Assembly: GCA_947184155.2 (NCBI GenBank)
Contig: CAMXCT020001380.1
Location: 447,201-511,200 of the forward strand
Direction: 5' to 3'
DNA: 64,000 nucleotides
From: Cladocopium goreaui
Taxonomy: Eukaryota; Sar; Dinophyceae; Suessiales; Symbiodiniaceae
In this document: piece after piece, positions 39,395 through 52,001 of the stretch
How positions within the stretch are numbered: position 1 is the stretch's first letter
How the letters are laid out: every line of letters starts with the position of its first letter
The notes under the pieces: model-generated
What the model was told of the DNA's origin: nothing
Databases searched by the model: none
What the model saw: the letters and a program-made list of their open reading frames with translations, nothing else
Program-made: the position numbers and the translations under genes

Positions 39395-40492
39395 ACGTAT
39401 ATATAATATACATATATACAATATATATATACAAAGTATACGTACATACAACATATATTAATATATATACACTATAAATAAATAATACATATATATGTAT
39501 ACTGTATATTTACTAAATAAATATATATATATATACACAAAAAATATATGTATATATATACACAAAATATATATACTATATAGATACTAAATATATATAA
39601 ATATATACACACTAAAAAATAAATATATGTATATATATATAAATACTAAATGTAAAATTATACAAATACATACTATATAAATAGTGTATATATATAAAGT
39701 ATATATATAAAGTATATATATATATACACTATTTGAATATACTATATACATATAAAAAATACAAATATAAACTAAATATAAATACTATGTATCTATATAT
39801 ATATATATATTCGATATATATACTATATATCTATACATATATATACACTATATATCTATATATACTATAGATAGAGATATATATATACACTATATATCTA
39901 AATATACTATATATATATTTACTATATATATACACTATAAAAATACTATATATGTATATTATACACTATTTAAATACTGTGTATATATATACACCAGAAA
40001 TACTATCTATACAATATATACAATATATACAATATATAAAATATATACAATATATACAATATATACAATATACACAATATATACAATATATACAATGTAT
40101 ACAATATATACAATATATGCAATATATACAATATATACAATATCTGTTTATATATATATACACCTTATATATACTTTACATATTTACTTAAATTATATAC
40201 TATAAATACATTTTATATATACATTATATATATATTATATTTACACATTCTGATATAATATAATAAATACTATATATATACACACAAACACTATATATAT
40301 ATACACATTATAAATATATATATACACATTAAATATATATATATATATGCATTGTGTATATACACATTATATATAATATAAATAAATACTATATATATAT
40401 AAATAAACAATATATATATATACATACACACGCTACATATATATATATGTATAATTTCAAAATAATTACATATATATATATATATCCTGTGC
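39395..40492. repeat. 1.1-kb TA-rich microsatellite block
   Basis: Interrupted TATATACA, TAAATA and, at 40010-40142, a regular 9-bp ATATATACA series. It marks the left border of the gene-poor segment. Confidence 0.9.
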
Positions 40493-40499
40493 ATGGGGT

Positions 40500-41790
40500 C
40501 AAATACAATGCAAAAAATGCATCCTCTTTAAATTCCACTGGTGCCCGGGGCTACTGATTTTACAGTGGCAAAACGAGCCTCCCAAGATAACTTGGAAATG
40601 GGGCTCTATGAGGTGAGTGGTTCAAAACCCCGGAATGTTTGAAATTCTCCCGGCATGGTTGCACATGGAGTAATAAATATTCCAAATGATTCCAACTGTT
40701 ATTTAATCCCGGATTTTCTGGAACCTATTTCAAACTTTTCCAAATACGTTTGATTAACAACTTTGCTGTTCGAAAAAAAAGGTGGTAGTCTTGACCATTT
40801 GGTTCATTTAGCACAGTCAACACATTCTTGTGTTGATGGTCCGTCAACTGTTCCCGAAGATTGGAAAAAACAATTTTCTGCTGGTCACTGCCAGAATCAT
40901 ACTCTTGTTGGCTCATGACTGTTCACGGCCTTCCCCTGCAAGTATCGGGGACAATTGTCTGAGGGCACCTCGCATCCTTTGATGGTCCGAAATAACTACG
41001 AGCGCACGGGTCACAACAATGGACACATCTCACCACAACCGCATGGCACACCGACGACCATGATCTCACAACAAAGGGGCAGATCTCACCAGCAAGCCGG
41101 CAAGCCAGCCAGCCAACAAGTAGACCGGGGAAAAAGGTACTGCACCTGCAGAGTACGTGCGCAAATATTCGAATAACTAATCTCATCAAGTTGGAAAATC
41201 GCTGCGCTATTCAGAAACATGTATTTTTTAACAGGTCCATTTAACTAGATATATACATCTTCGTACACACGACAGCAAGACACAACATGCCTCAGCTACA
41301 TGGTTAGCGTGGTCGTCAAAATCAGGGCCTAATAAGGTTTTGGCTACCCATCGTAAAGGGGGATTGTTCGCCCATAACTTCTAGATGTTGCTTTGTGGAA
41401 GATTCTGCGCATTGTACACCGGTTTTGGGACGAGATCTTTGCATTGCAACGAGTAGACTCAACTACTCAGTACTTGAAACAAACCAACCATGCACAGCGA
41501 CCAAGGCCCAGGCACTTGCAACCAATTCTCTGCACAGTATGCCGTACAAGTACATAGTGATTTTGACTCCTTGAAAAATCCCAAATTCCTGGGTTTTCAA
41601 AATTCCTGAGGACTTTTGCTGGCTCATGGATGTTTTCATAGCCTTCCCCTGCAGGTGTCCGACTTGTATTAGGAAATTGCTGTGATGGTACAAATCATTA
41701 CGAAAAAAACAAATATGGTCCAGGCCCACCCGCATGTAACCTTCCAGATTGCTGGCTATCATCACAACCAATCTATACTTATATATATTG
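40500..41790. other. No supported gene; a duplicated 40-bp segment
   Basis: Unique DNA with only short open frames. A roughly 40-bp segment at 40908-40947 recurs imperfectly at 41618-41659. Frames at 40916-40725 and 41771-41463 on the minus strand could be single exons but show no family. Confidence 0.5.
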
Positions 41791-41799
41791 TATAATCTT

Positions 41800-42075
41800 C
41801 TGACATTCTATTCGGGCATTCTATCTGGCATTCTATCTGACATTCTATTCTGCCATTCTATCTGACATTCTATTCTGGCATTCTATCTGGCATCTATTCT
41901 GACATCCTATCTGGCATCATTTGTGGCATCTATACTGACATTTCCTCTGGCATTTTTTCTGCCATATGTTCTGGCATACGTTCCGGCATGCTATCTGGCA
42001 TTCTATCTGACATTCTATTCTGGCGTTCTATCTGACATCTATTCTGACATTCTCTTCTGGCATTCTATCTGGTAT
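41800..42075. repeat. 12-13 bp repeat ATTCTATCTGGC / ATTCTATTCTGA
   Basis: About twenty degenerate copies on the plus strand of a pyrimidine-rich unit, ending where the next minisatellite begins. Confidence 0.9.
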
Positions 42076-42084
42076 ATTGTCGGA

Positions 42085-42540
42085 AATTCTTTGTGGTTGA
42101 GGCCCGGGAACACTCTGAACCGGAGCTCGCGGTTGAGGTCCGGCGGGGAACACTGAACCTGAGCTTGCTGTTCGGGTCCGGTGGGGAACACTCTGATCCA
42201 GAGCTTGCGGTCGAGGTCCGGCGGGGAACACTCTGATCCTGAGGGGTCCGGCAGGGAACACTGCGATCTAGCGCTTGCAGCTGAGGTCCGGCGGGGATCA
42301 CTTTGAAGCAGAGGTTGCTGTTCGGGTCCGACAGGGAACACTGTGACCTTGCGCTTGCAGCTGAGGTCCGGCTGGGATCACTTTGATCCAGAGGTTGCTG
42401 TCCGGGTCCGGCGGGGAACATTGCAATCTAGCGCTTGCAGTTGAGGTCCGGCGGGGAGCGCTTTGATCCAGAGGTTGCTGTCCGGGTCCGGCGGGGAACG
42501 CTGCGATCTAGAGCTTGCAGTTGAGGCCCGGCGGAGGGAG
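42085..42540. repeat. GC-rich 40-bp minisatellite
   Basis: GGTCCGGCGGGGAACACT recurs about every 40 bp (at 42139, 42176, 42216, 42246, 42287, 42326, 42366, 42406, 42447, 42486). Alternate units resemble each other more, giving an 80-bp higher-order period. All three minus-strand frames are open because of composition; not taken as a gene. Confidence 0.9.
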
Positions 42541-44020
42541 GACGAGGAGGACGAGGAGGGCGGCTAAAATCTAACAACCCTCACTTGACAGGTGGGGAAA
42601 AAAACAGGGTCGCAGTTTAAAAAAAAGGAGAGAATTTTGGCCGAAATTTCATCAAAGTTTCGAGCCTGTTGGGTTGAAGACAGGAAATACTGTGCTTTAT
42701 CCTTTTCATCTATTTCTACCAGCTAGTTTTTACATTGAAGACGGCTCAAGCCATCATGAACTTAGCCAGCCAAACTCCAGGCATCTAAAAGTTTGAACTT
42801 TTTACCCAAAATAGCTGTGCAAGTCTCACCTCGCACGTGCCGCATCTTTTAACACTGGAGGGCTAAGGGCTAAGGGCTAAAGGTATCACATGTTCGCCCC
42901 TTGAAAATCAAAACAATGGCGCGAGGTTTGTAATGGGGCTTGTGGCCGGAGTTCTTGCAGTATGAAAATGCGATGTTTTCACCTTTGTTTGAAACTGTGT
43001 CTAAACTTGCCGTGGTTTGAGTTTGGCAAAGTATGTCAGAGCAATGGCCTTGAAATGCCATGTTGGGGATCAATCGAAATAAACAAATGTTTTAGCCGAA
43101 CAGCATGTTCCGAAATCTGCAAAAAAAAGAATATTGAACATGTAGGCTGGGACCAAGAAGGTTTCGGGACATCGTTTCGCGCGAACGCGTCTGGTTGTGT
43201 TGGCTCGGAATATAGGCTTTACCATCCCGTGGGCGAAGTTGAACCAGGTATGCTCGGAACAAACTTCCAGCACGGACACTCAAGGTAGCCCACCGCACCC
43301 GAGCGGACGCAACTGGTTGTGTTGGCTCGAAACAGCTTTCAAACCAAACGCCAGTTCAAGCATACGTCGCTTCAAAAAGACCAGCTATGTGCAGGCGTTT
43401 TAAACAAAACTTGGACGCGCTCCAAACTCCAAAAAGTTTTCCTCAACGCTGGCCGCGAAGATATGCCGCACTCTCTGAGTGCAGGAGCGCCACTACTTTC
43501 TGCCACTCGCAGCACGCTAACGCTTTATTTTCTAAAAGTTGGGTACATTAATCAATTCTAGTTTTTACTCTCTCCTCACCCTTGGAGATTTTGCTATCTC
43601 CTAACCCCAGCAAAAGCTTGACATCGCTGGCGGTTGCACGGCAACTTCACCATACATAACATCAAAGAAACTATGATCAAAAGGCAGGCTACATTTAAAA
43701 AAAGTTTAAAAGTTAGGTCTTGGACTGCTAAGTGAAACCAGAAGCTATTCAACAAAGTTTTCGAATAAACAAAGATTCATAAGATATTTTTTTATCCAGG
43801 CTAAAAGCCGCACGAAAAAAATTGAAGAATCCATGTCACACAAGAATGATTTGCAGTTCGTTGTCTAAGTTAGACTATACTGGGTGTGAGCGGCCAGGAA
43901 AATGACGAAGCAACTGAAGCAGCCACGTCAGTAGCAGAAGCAGCCGCTTGCTTGCTGCAGGGCTGGAGCCAAGAGATTTTGCCAAAGCGCATGCTAGGAA
44001 GAGGTCAAGCCAACCTCTTT
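42541..44020. other. Gene-poor stretch, nothing firm
   Basis: No frame with convincing splice sites or family. A phrase GGTTGTGTTGGCTCG occurs twice (near 43192 and 43314). Confidence 0.4.
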
Positions 44021-44024
44021 CTTA

Positions 44025-44400
44025 CAAAGGGAGGGGACGTCCCTGATGCTCGGTTGGAGATGACAAAGAGGGGACGGCAGCTTTCAGAACAGTAACGCTT
44101 AGTGGTATTTTAGTTTTGCCCTCTTATCGCCATCTCCTTAGGAGGTTGGAGGACGTCCCCGACCTTCGGGTGGAGATGACAAATCGCCCTCTCCCTAGGA
44201 TAGGGTTTTGGCTGTATGCCCCTTAGGAGATTGAGGGACGTCCCCGAATGTGTCGTAAAAAAGTTTAAGAGGTTCATTGAGACCCCCAGGCTTAGGAAGT
44301 TCAAGGACGTCCCCGAATTTGGTCTTGAACAGTTGAAGAGGTTCATGTGTTTTTGTTATGATCCCTTGAGGAAGTTCAAGGACGTCCCCGAATTTGGGGT
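44025..44400. repeat. About 75-bp degenerate tandem repeat with GGACGTCCC core
   Basis: Five copies of GGACGTCCC(C/T)GA (about 44036, 44150, 44232, 44308, 44383). The period is close to a multiple of three, so both strands stay open: plus strand reads RKFKDVPEFG repeats, minus strand reads KFGDVLELP repeats. Could be a decayed repeat protein or a plain minisatellite. Confidence 0.75.
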
Positions 44401-47400
44401 TAAACGTAGATTTACATATTTGATGCAGGTTGGGTAAAGACACCGCCTTGAAGGTATCCAGCACGAGTTTCGAAAATAACTCAGTTCTGGGAAACAAAAG
44501 CCAAGAATGACTTCAAGGCTGCCCCAAAAATACTTCAATACCACTAAGTGGATGCAAGTCTACCAGATAAGTGTGCGTACCTTGTCAATAATTATTCCAA
44601 GTATGTTTGAAAGTGGGGGGGGTACCCAAAGCAAAAATATTCTAGCAAGAATTTTCCACAACACATATTATTAACCTATCATGGAATGATTTCTTGCAGC
44701 ACTAACAGCTCATTCTTACAAGATTTAAAAATCTAAAAGCACACAACAGACTCAGTACCTCCGGAAGGGGACAAGTGAGGCGGCCAGCTCTTCAACTGAA
44801 GGATCTGGAGGTGGGTTGGCTGGAGGTGGAGCTGGACTGGTCTCTCGAGCCTTGGACGTGTTGCTCGAGATCCCATGAACTTGATCTTAACTCAAGCTGC
44901 GATCAAGGGGAGGAAAGGATGCGGAGGAACAGGAGAGCGGCGGTATGAAGAATACAGAGGCGATCTTGTCATGACCCGAGTTCAATCCCAAGGATGCAGA
45001 TACATGGCCTTGCGAGCACCCTATGTCCTACCTGCGACGACAAGCAGGTCATTGGCAAGAAGGAGGAGGTGAAGAGAAAGACGGATTCCATGGTGGACGA
45101 CTCGGATGAGGATGGCAATGGAAGTGGGTGCACGTGCCTGCGCTACGTAGTGAAGCAGACCCTTTTGTCGGTGGCTGAACGTTGCTGCGGTGTCCAGGAG
45201 GAGCCGGGCTGCAAGCTCCCACCTTCGCCCCATTCCCAACTCCGAAACAGCCGTTCATGTTCTTGCTAAAAATTGGGAACTCTGTACAGTCACACTGCAG
45301 TCAAGTTTGGGGGTGTTATTCTTCATCTGATACCCTAACAATGTCTGACTGAGCCGGATTCTTGCCTGCCAATGTCTATGGGTAGCATGCTGAGGATTGA
45401 ATCAGCAAATCTCAAGCCTGCTTTGCATTCACTGCTCATGTCAGACCATGCACGACAGCATATATCCATTGTTCTAGGCAGCATGTTTCCGAATTTGCAC
45501 ATCGCTGGAAACCTCAAGGCATTGCTTGGTATTGATTTGGATTCTCGGGGCTCAAAGCCAAACATAAGCCCAAGAAAAGCAACTCGCTGGGCGCCAGACC
45601 ACTCCTCCAGCCACAGTGGCCAAGCCAGAGTGGCAACATGAAAGGTTCATTGCCCAGGTCCAGCTCAAAATGAAACACAGACCAGCGATGGCAATACAAT
45701 CAGAATAGCCACAATGGCAAGGTGAAACCTCCACATTGCTTGGGTCCAAGCAGCAATGAAAATGGGTTCTCAAGCCGCGATGGCAAGGCCCGGCGTTGAC
45801 CATGCAGGCCAGCTGAAGCGACAGATGGTTCGCAAGCGCTGCCACTGCAGTTCCGTGTGGGAAAGTGAATGTTGTCCAAGCGTAGTTCCAAACTATATAA
45901 AGCAGACCCACCAGCCATTGTGGGGCGACCACGAGTAGAGGGCCCTAGTCAGTCAAAGAAGGATTCCGTGCACCCACTGAATATCACACCAAGCTGCAAT
46001 CAGACACGCTTGAATCAACTAAGTCAGAAAACGCTGACCCATTATATAGTACATATAGTATTGAATGCATTGGTGCTGCATCCTGGCGCAGCTGCAAGTT
46101 ACAAAATGGCACGTTGCCTATCAATGGCTTTTTCGCAGCAAGGGTGTCTCTTCGCTCTCAGGGCTTCAGGCTTCAGCTTCTCATCAAACGCCTCCAAGTA
46201 GACGCTCTGTCCAGGCTGTCCCAGCCACGGAAGCATGTCAATTGTTCTAGGTCAACTGCGCAAGGCCGAAGAACCCTGTGGTCACTAAAGCGCCGCCCTG
46301 CGCCTTTGAAACCGTCCTTTTTCTTGCAAAATCGGGAAGCCTGCAACATACGTATCATGGCCGTGAGACCTTGGTTCAGGTGCAATGGCGCTGCCTCTCT
46401 CCTTCCTTGCGGCTTCCGCAATGGTCAACATGCAAGCCTGCCCAATTCTTTTGACTTTGGGTTTTTGATGACGCAGCTTCCCACGTCTTAGGCTTAGGGA
46501 GGGCGGGCGGGAAAAAAGTGCGAAGCATGCTGCAGATAATGTACATGGCATATCACTGACATGCTTCACTTCAGGGGATCCGAGGCTTTCAGACCTGAGG
46601 CTACCCCTAAGACTGCGGCCCGGCAATGCAGTCAGATAGTGTCGCAAAGCAACTTGTGGTGTCGATTGCCCCTTCCTGAACAAAATTTGGTCGTATTTTT
46701 TGAAGGCCCTTCTATGTCAAAGTTGGCAACTGGCAAGTTATATAGGAATGCATTCTGTTCGATTGCCAAAGGCAGGCACCTAACTCAAGCTAGCAGAGGC
46801 AGCTTCTTGACAGCCCCAGCGACAGCAGGTATCCTCAAGAAAGCTGCCAGACTAGGGCTGTGCCCCAAATGCGCTTGCCTGCGGTGAAAGGACAAACAAT
46901 AAAAATGAACCAGTCAAAATCCAAGAAGGGTTTTGACGCCAAAACTTCGACGGGCGCTTTGAAGCAGAAATGTCGTTGTTTTTCGAAAAGGCGTTCATGT
47001 AACGTCGACGCTGACTTTTGAGCAATTGGCTTTTTGTTTTTGAATTTATTTGGTAAACTGTCACAATGATCCGTCATGTTGCCGTTGCAGGCCAGGCACT
47101 ATGGTCATACAGCTACGAGCCAAGACGCGAAGTGGATGGCGCTTTCTTGGACCTCGGGTCTCACGGTTCAAAGACTTTTGCCCCTGCAACTACCTCAGTA
47201 GTCGGCAAGCGGTGACTTCCGTCTTCAGCAAAGAGGCTGGATAAAAAAGTAAGGGGGGCCAAAGAGAGACTATAGAACAACAGATGAGGCTTGAGCGTTC
47301 ACAAGAATCGTGCGTGCCTTAATTTCAAACTGTGGCTTTTCCTGGGAAGGAACAAAGTTGACCATTTGTGCTGATTTTCCTTGCGAGGCAATTGTGATCA

Positions 47401-48214
47401 CTTGGGTCTTTGCCAAAAGAGGTGGAAACCAGAGATGACCCTTCTTGCCAAGTTTCTGTCAGAACCGGCTTGCGTGTGCAGCATGGTGAGCCCGAAACGG
47501 CTCTTGCAAGTCAGTGGCTTGCACAATCTTCAACAAGATGCTGGTAAAGATGTTTTAGGTGACGCCGAAGGTCGGTTTGGACTGGCCAAGTTTGATTTGC
47601 ACAAGCAAGCAAGACTAAGGTCATGAGTTGCTGCTTCGTCATCATTCTGCACGGCGCAGGTGGCTGCAATTTAGCAGGGGAACATCTCTGTTGGAGCCTC
47701 GCATGGGATGCTGGGATTTTCGACCCCTAGTCTGAACGAATCAAGACAAAGCATGTAAGGACCAGGTGGTGAGGACTGCAGCATCTGCAAGGCAATATGG
47801 AAGCAAAATCACCCCCCCGATTCCAGATGGAACCTGCAGGGTGATAACCCCTGGTGGAACCCGAGGTTGTGAAACAGTGGGTCTACAGTATCACGGCGTG
47901 CCCTCCGAAAAGGAGCGATCCTTGCTGGCGAAGATTTTGTTCACGGCAACAAATGGCTCTTCACACATACTCGAAGATATGCACAAGCAAAAACATAACA
48001 AGCAGAAGCATATCTTGCCCTCAAGCAATCTCAGTGAAGGTCATGCGAACAGCGTCGCTTTCACCGCGCGTGACATCCAGCAGGTGCCAGCAGCTGCCTA
48101 AAAACAAGGCAATGCAAAAATAACATTGAGCAACTTCTTGCTCCAGAAAGAATGGCCATTCTTGACCGCAAAAAGGCTGGATGATCAGCTGAAGATTCAC
48201 TGCCCTGCTGTAGT
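44401..48214. other. Gene-poor stretch, nothing firm
   Basis: Many short frames on both strands, none with a recognisable product. Base composition is more balanced and TA runs are absent, unlike the introns at either side. Short similar phrases (GCGATGGCAA, CCACAATGGCAAG) recur in 45.6-45.8 kb. Confidence 0.4.
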
Positions 48215-48937
48215 ATGGCAAAGGCAGCTTTTTGGGCGCTGGCGGCTGCCTTTTTCGCTGAGTCTTGTGCCCCAACCTCAATGGCCCCTCAGGAAGTGTC
48301 GTGGATCCTCAACAGCACGCCTGAAACCTTCCAAGATAAGAAAAACAAACTTGATTCTTTAGATGCTGTTCACAGCTCATGGCCGCCGATGTTTCCGGTG
48401 ATTTTGGATGTAAATAGCCTTGGGCCCACAAATCTATGCAATATAGAGCCCCCCAAGACAGGGGAAGGCTTGGGAGGCCACCTCAAAACAGCAGCGGAGC
48501 TCTGTGTTGTGGAAGTTCCGTTATACGGATGGTTGCTTCTTGTAGAGCAACTGGCGACCTGTATCCAGCTGCTACAAGGGTTCAAACCCATATCATGGAT
48601 TCGGACAATGAAGAGCTTCAGATCACCCGGAATCATGAGAAGACTGCAGCTCTACAAAAAACCATTGTCCCACGATTTCCCGGCCAAACATAGGCCAAGT
48701 CGCTCTGTCTACTATTCTTCGCCAAGTCCATCAAGGCGCCTCGCCAAACCTACCAGTCACAACAGGCCAGCCAACGGAAAACATGAGGAAAGATGGCATG
48801 TTCGAACCATGGCGAAGCTGAAACATGCCGAATGTGTATCTATTGTGAATGGGTCTTTCAACTTCATAGGCTTGGCGTTATCAACGGGTAGGGCCTCTCG
48901 GCTGCGTAGTTGCTCGATGCCGAGGCATGCCATGTGA
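48215..48937 (+). CDS. Longest single open frame of the window, unknown
   Basis: 240 codons without interruption on the plus strand, starting MAKAAFWALAAAFFAESCAP, which is hydrophobic and alanine-rich like a signal sequence. A middle part reads LCVVEVPLYGWLLLVEQLA, the C-terminal third is basic. No family is recognised, strand is opposite to all other genes, and there is no second exon to support it. It may be chance or a transposable-element remnant. Confidence 0.25.
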   Translation: MAKAAFWALAAAFFAESCAPTSMAPQEVSWILNSTPETFQDKKNKLDSLDAVHSSWPPMFPVILDVNSLGPTNLCNIEPPKTGEGLGGHLKTAAELCVVEVPLYGWLLLVEQLATCIQLLQGFKPISWIRTMKSFRSPGIMRRLQLYKKPLSHDFPAKHRPSRSVYYSSPSPSRRLAKPTSHNRPANGKHEERWHVRTMAKLKHAECVSIVNGSFNFIGLALSTGRASRLRSCSMPRHAM

Positions 48938-51415
48938 GGGTCATCTCGGCTACCAGCTGCCCGCGAGGGGTCTGGCCTCTTCATTCGCTCAGGAAACCAA
49001 AAAAGAATTCAGGTGTAAAAAGCCATTCTGGAGATTTTTGAACTGACTAGTGTTGTCGCTATCAAATTTATCACCAATTTCAGCACAAGAATGGGTTATA
49101 GTTCTCCTCAGTTTACATGACATAGAAAGCTAATGAAGGAAGGATGCGGGAGACCTACCAGGAGTGGTGCAAGAATCAGCCAAACAGAGACGTTTGACTA
49201 CTCAAATGACGACAGTAAGAACGCACTTGCTGTCTTTCAACTAGAGGCAAGCAAAGCTGTTTGGTAACCAAGCCCAACAAGTCTTCATGGAGGCTCTAAT
49301 TTCGGGTCGGTTTGCTGGCCATGCTCAACAGATTCAACATGTGCACCTACTATTTATAATCACCCAATAAGCCTTTGGCCTGGATTGATGATGACCCTGT
49401 GCATTTCAACTTTCTTTTGCTCTTACCATTTTGGTGTTTAGCATTTATTACTTCGCGAGCCCCAGCCTTGATGATAAGCAGCTCAATGCAGACCTGAATG
49501 TGGCACAACTTCCCATCCCAACCATGCAAAAAAGGCCAAAGATCATGTGTAGCTGGCGTTTGCGTCAGCAACTTTGAAGTGTCTCTATAGGTATATACAT
49601 GCACACACATATATATATATGTAATTTATTGGCATTTGTAAATTTTTGTTTGCATGTATGTATACAACACATGTACATAAACAAACAACTACGTATATAT
49701 GTACAATAAGTAAATTTATGTGTGTGTACATATACAAACAACTTTAAACCTATATACGTATGTATGTACACGAGATTACACAAGTATACATATATATATG
49801 TACATAACCACATAATATTACTAAAAATATGTACGCGCACCTTGGAATATTTCTTTAAATGTACATACGTAAACAAATTTAATCTAGAAGTAACTTGTGC
49901 ACGTTTGCGCATGCATATGTGTACTAAATGTAGCGTCCGTATGTCTGTCTGTCCATCCGTATTGTTCTGTCTCATCTGTTTTGGGAGCATACCTTGCAGC
50001 AGGTGGGCTTCACTTTGGGCTTTGTCACTATTTGTTTGAAACATGCACGTGCCTCTCTAACTTCCAAATATGGTGGAAAGCGGTTTTGCGACAAAAAGGC
50101 TAGCATTCAAACACCTCGGTCCCTTGTGATTACAAGCGTGTGGCCGTTTCGTTTGGCAGGGGCAGACTCATGCATGTACTATATGTTCGAACTCTGACCC
50201 GCATTAGTGTCTATACCAAATGTTGTTCAGGGTCAAAAAGCTGGCAAGACTGCAACAAGGGTGAACAACAACTGGGTGACCCAAGGAAAGCAAATCCATT
50301 TTTAAACGCAAGCCTTTTTCCAAGGCCAAATCCTAGAGGGAAGAGCCGAAAGGTAAAAACGCAGACCGGCAAAACTAAGATAGACCTCTGTCGGACACAG
50401 GGATGGAATAGAGGAAAAAGAAAACAGTCAAGGCTGCAGTAGCGTCAGCAACCGCTACAGCGCCATTTTAGCAAAGCAGTGATGGGAGTATGGAGCAGTG
50501 AGCTGAACAGTGAAAATGGCACGGCAAAAGGCCAGAAGCACACCCGGAGACCAATGGTATAGAATAGGTGTAGCCAGCGTAGCGATTACAGGGCCATCAA
50601 AGTAGCTAAGTAGCTACGGTCATTCAGCTGTCAAGCAAATTGCATGCTGAACACAAAGGACAATATTGGCACTGGAACATATCAGCAGCAGCACAAGAAG
50701 CAGCAGCAACAAATAATATACAGGTAGTTGTACCGCGCGCGCCGACGAAGTTTTGGCTCATTTCTTCACACTTTTTCGGCAGAAACTGTCGCCAGAGCAA
50801 TCAAATCAGTAGGGTTTTGCACGAACGTGTTTTTTCGAGCCTTTCAGCGTTTTGAGCAGTTGCAAAAGTGGAAAATGACCAAGCTGAGTTTTTGTAGACA
50901 AGACCATGGTGTAATGAGATGGGTGCAAGTAGGGCAAAATGAAGCTACAAGAGTAGCTAGATACATTTCCGCCCCCAGAAATTTAGAACTCTTTGCGGAA
51001 AGAACGAAGCTCTAAACATTGGAACCAACAATGTTGATCCGTTCAACACTGTTTTCCTTCTGCCTACGCCGCGGGACCTGTTAGGATACCTATCCAATCA
51101 ACATGCGGTTCAACTGCTCCATGTGGCATTAACATTAGAATGTCAGGAGGTCCATCGGCACACTGTGCCACACAACTGTTACAGCCATGAGGGCCTACAA
51201 GCACTGTATGTTCCTCACTAATAGAAGACGAGCTGTCTTCAAAGTGAACAGAAACTATGCGCCAAAATGCATCAAGGGACGAACAAGAAACAACAAAAGT
51301 CACACCAGGAGTCCCAGAGCTCCCTGCACCCAGCCAGGAAAGGGAAGACAGATCCCTGCCGTCAGTTAGGTTCATCCTGCCCTGCGTCATCCATGAGAAA
51401 ACATGGCTTGACCGG

Positions 51416-52001
51416 GGGTGGCATCGTCATCGCCGTTCACATTGACGTTGTTACTTGAAATCGCAGCTGCGGCCCGTTTGGGGGCAGCTTCGCTGCCAGT
51501 TGGGCCCCACGCAGACCCAGGAAACCAAGCTGAGCAAGGAAACCCCATCAGAAGTTCTCACCAAGACGGTTCGTCATTGTGGCGCGCAACACTCCAGAAG
51601 AACTTGACCTCATCAGGAGACACAGAGCCTCAACCAGAGAAGTTTCTCCTACAAAGAAGGCTAGAACAGTACCAGGTTGGGAAGAATTCTTAGATGCTCT
51701 CTCTGCCAAGTATGTTGTACTCTCTGACCCCGGCTTTGGACTCCAGCAGGAACTTCGATCTTCTCCTCAAGCTCGATCAGACTTTCTAGCACTGAACTTG
51801 ACTACGCCAGACACTCTCCACTATGACCCAGAACATGGCAAACTACATGAAAGAACTCTCTACTACATTGCTGACAAGTTCATCGACTTCATGAACACCT
51901 CCAACCTCTGCCAGGACATCTTTCTTTTCATGGGCATCTACGCCAACAACACCCTGCAGAATCTGAGCTCAGTCTCCATCTGTCTCACCGGTGTAGCCTA
52001 G
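51416..52001 (+). pseudogene. Possible frameshifted coding remnant
   Basis: From 51579 the plus strand encodes 140 residues of protein-like composition (ARNTPEELDLIRRHRASTRE ... VPGWEEFLDALSAKYVVLSD ... ERTLYYIADKFIDFMNT) ending in TAG. Just upstream another frame reads TQETKLSKETPSEVLTKTV up to the same point, as if a frameshift separates the two. I recognise no family; a decayed mobile-element gene is one possibility. Confidence 0.3.

Noticed and set aside
42028-42421. Three overlapping minus-strand frames rich in Pro, Ser and Gly
   Set aside because: All frames are open because of the 40-bp minisatellite; no start, splice or family support.
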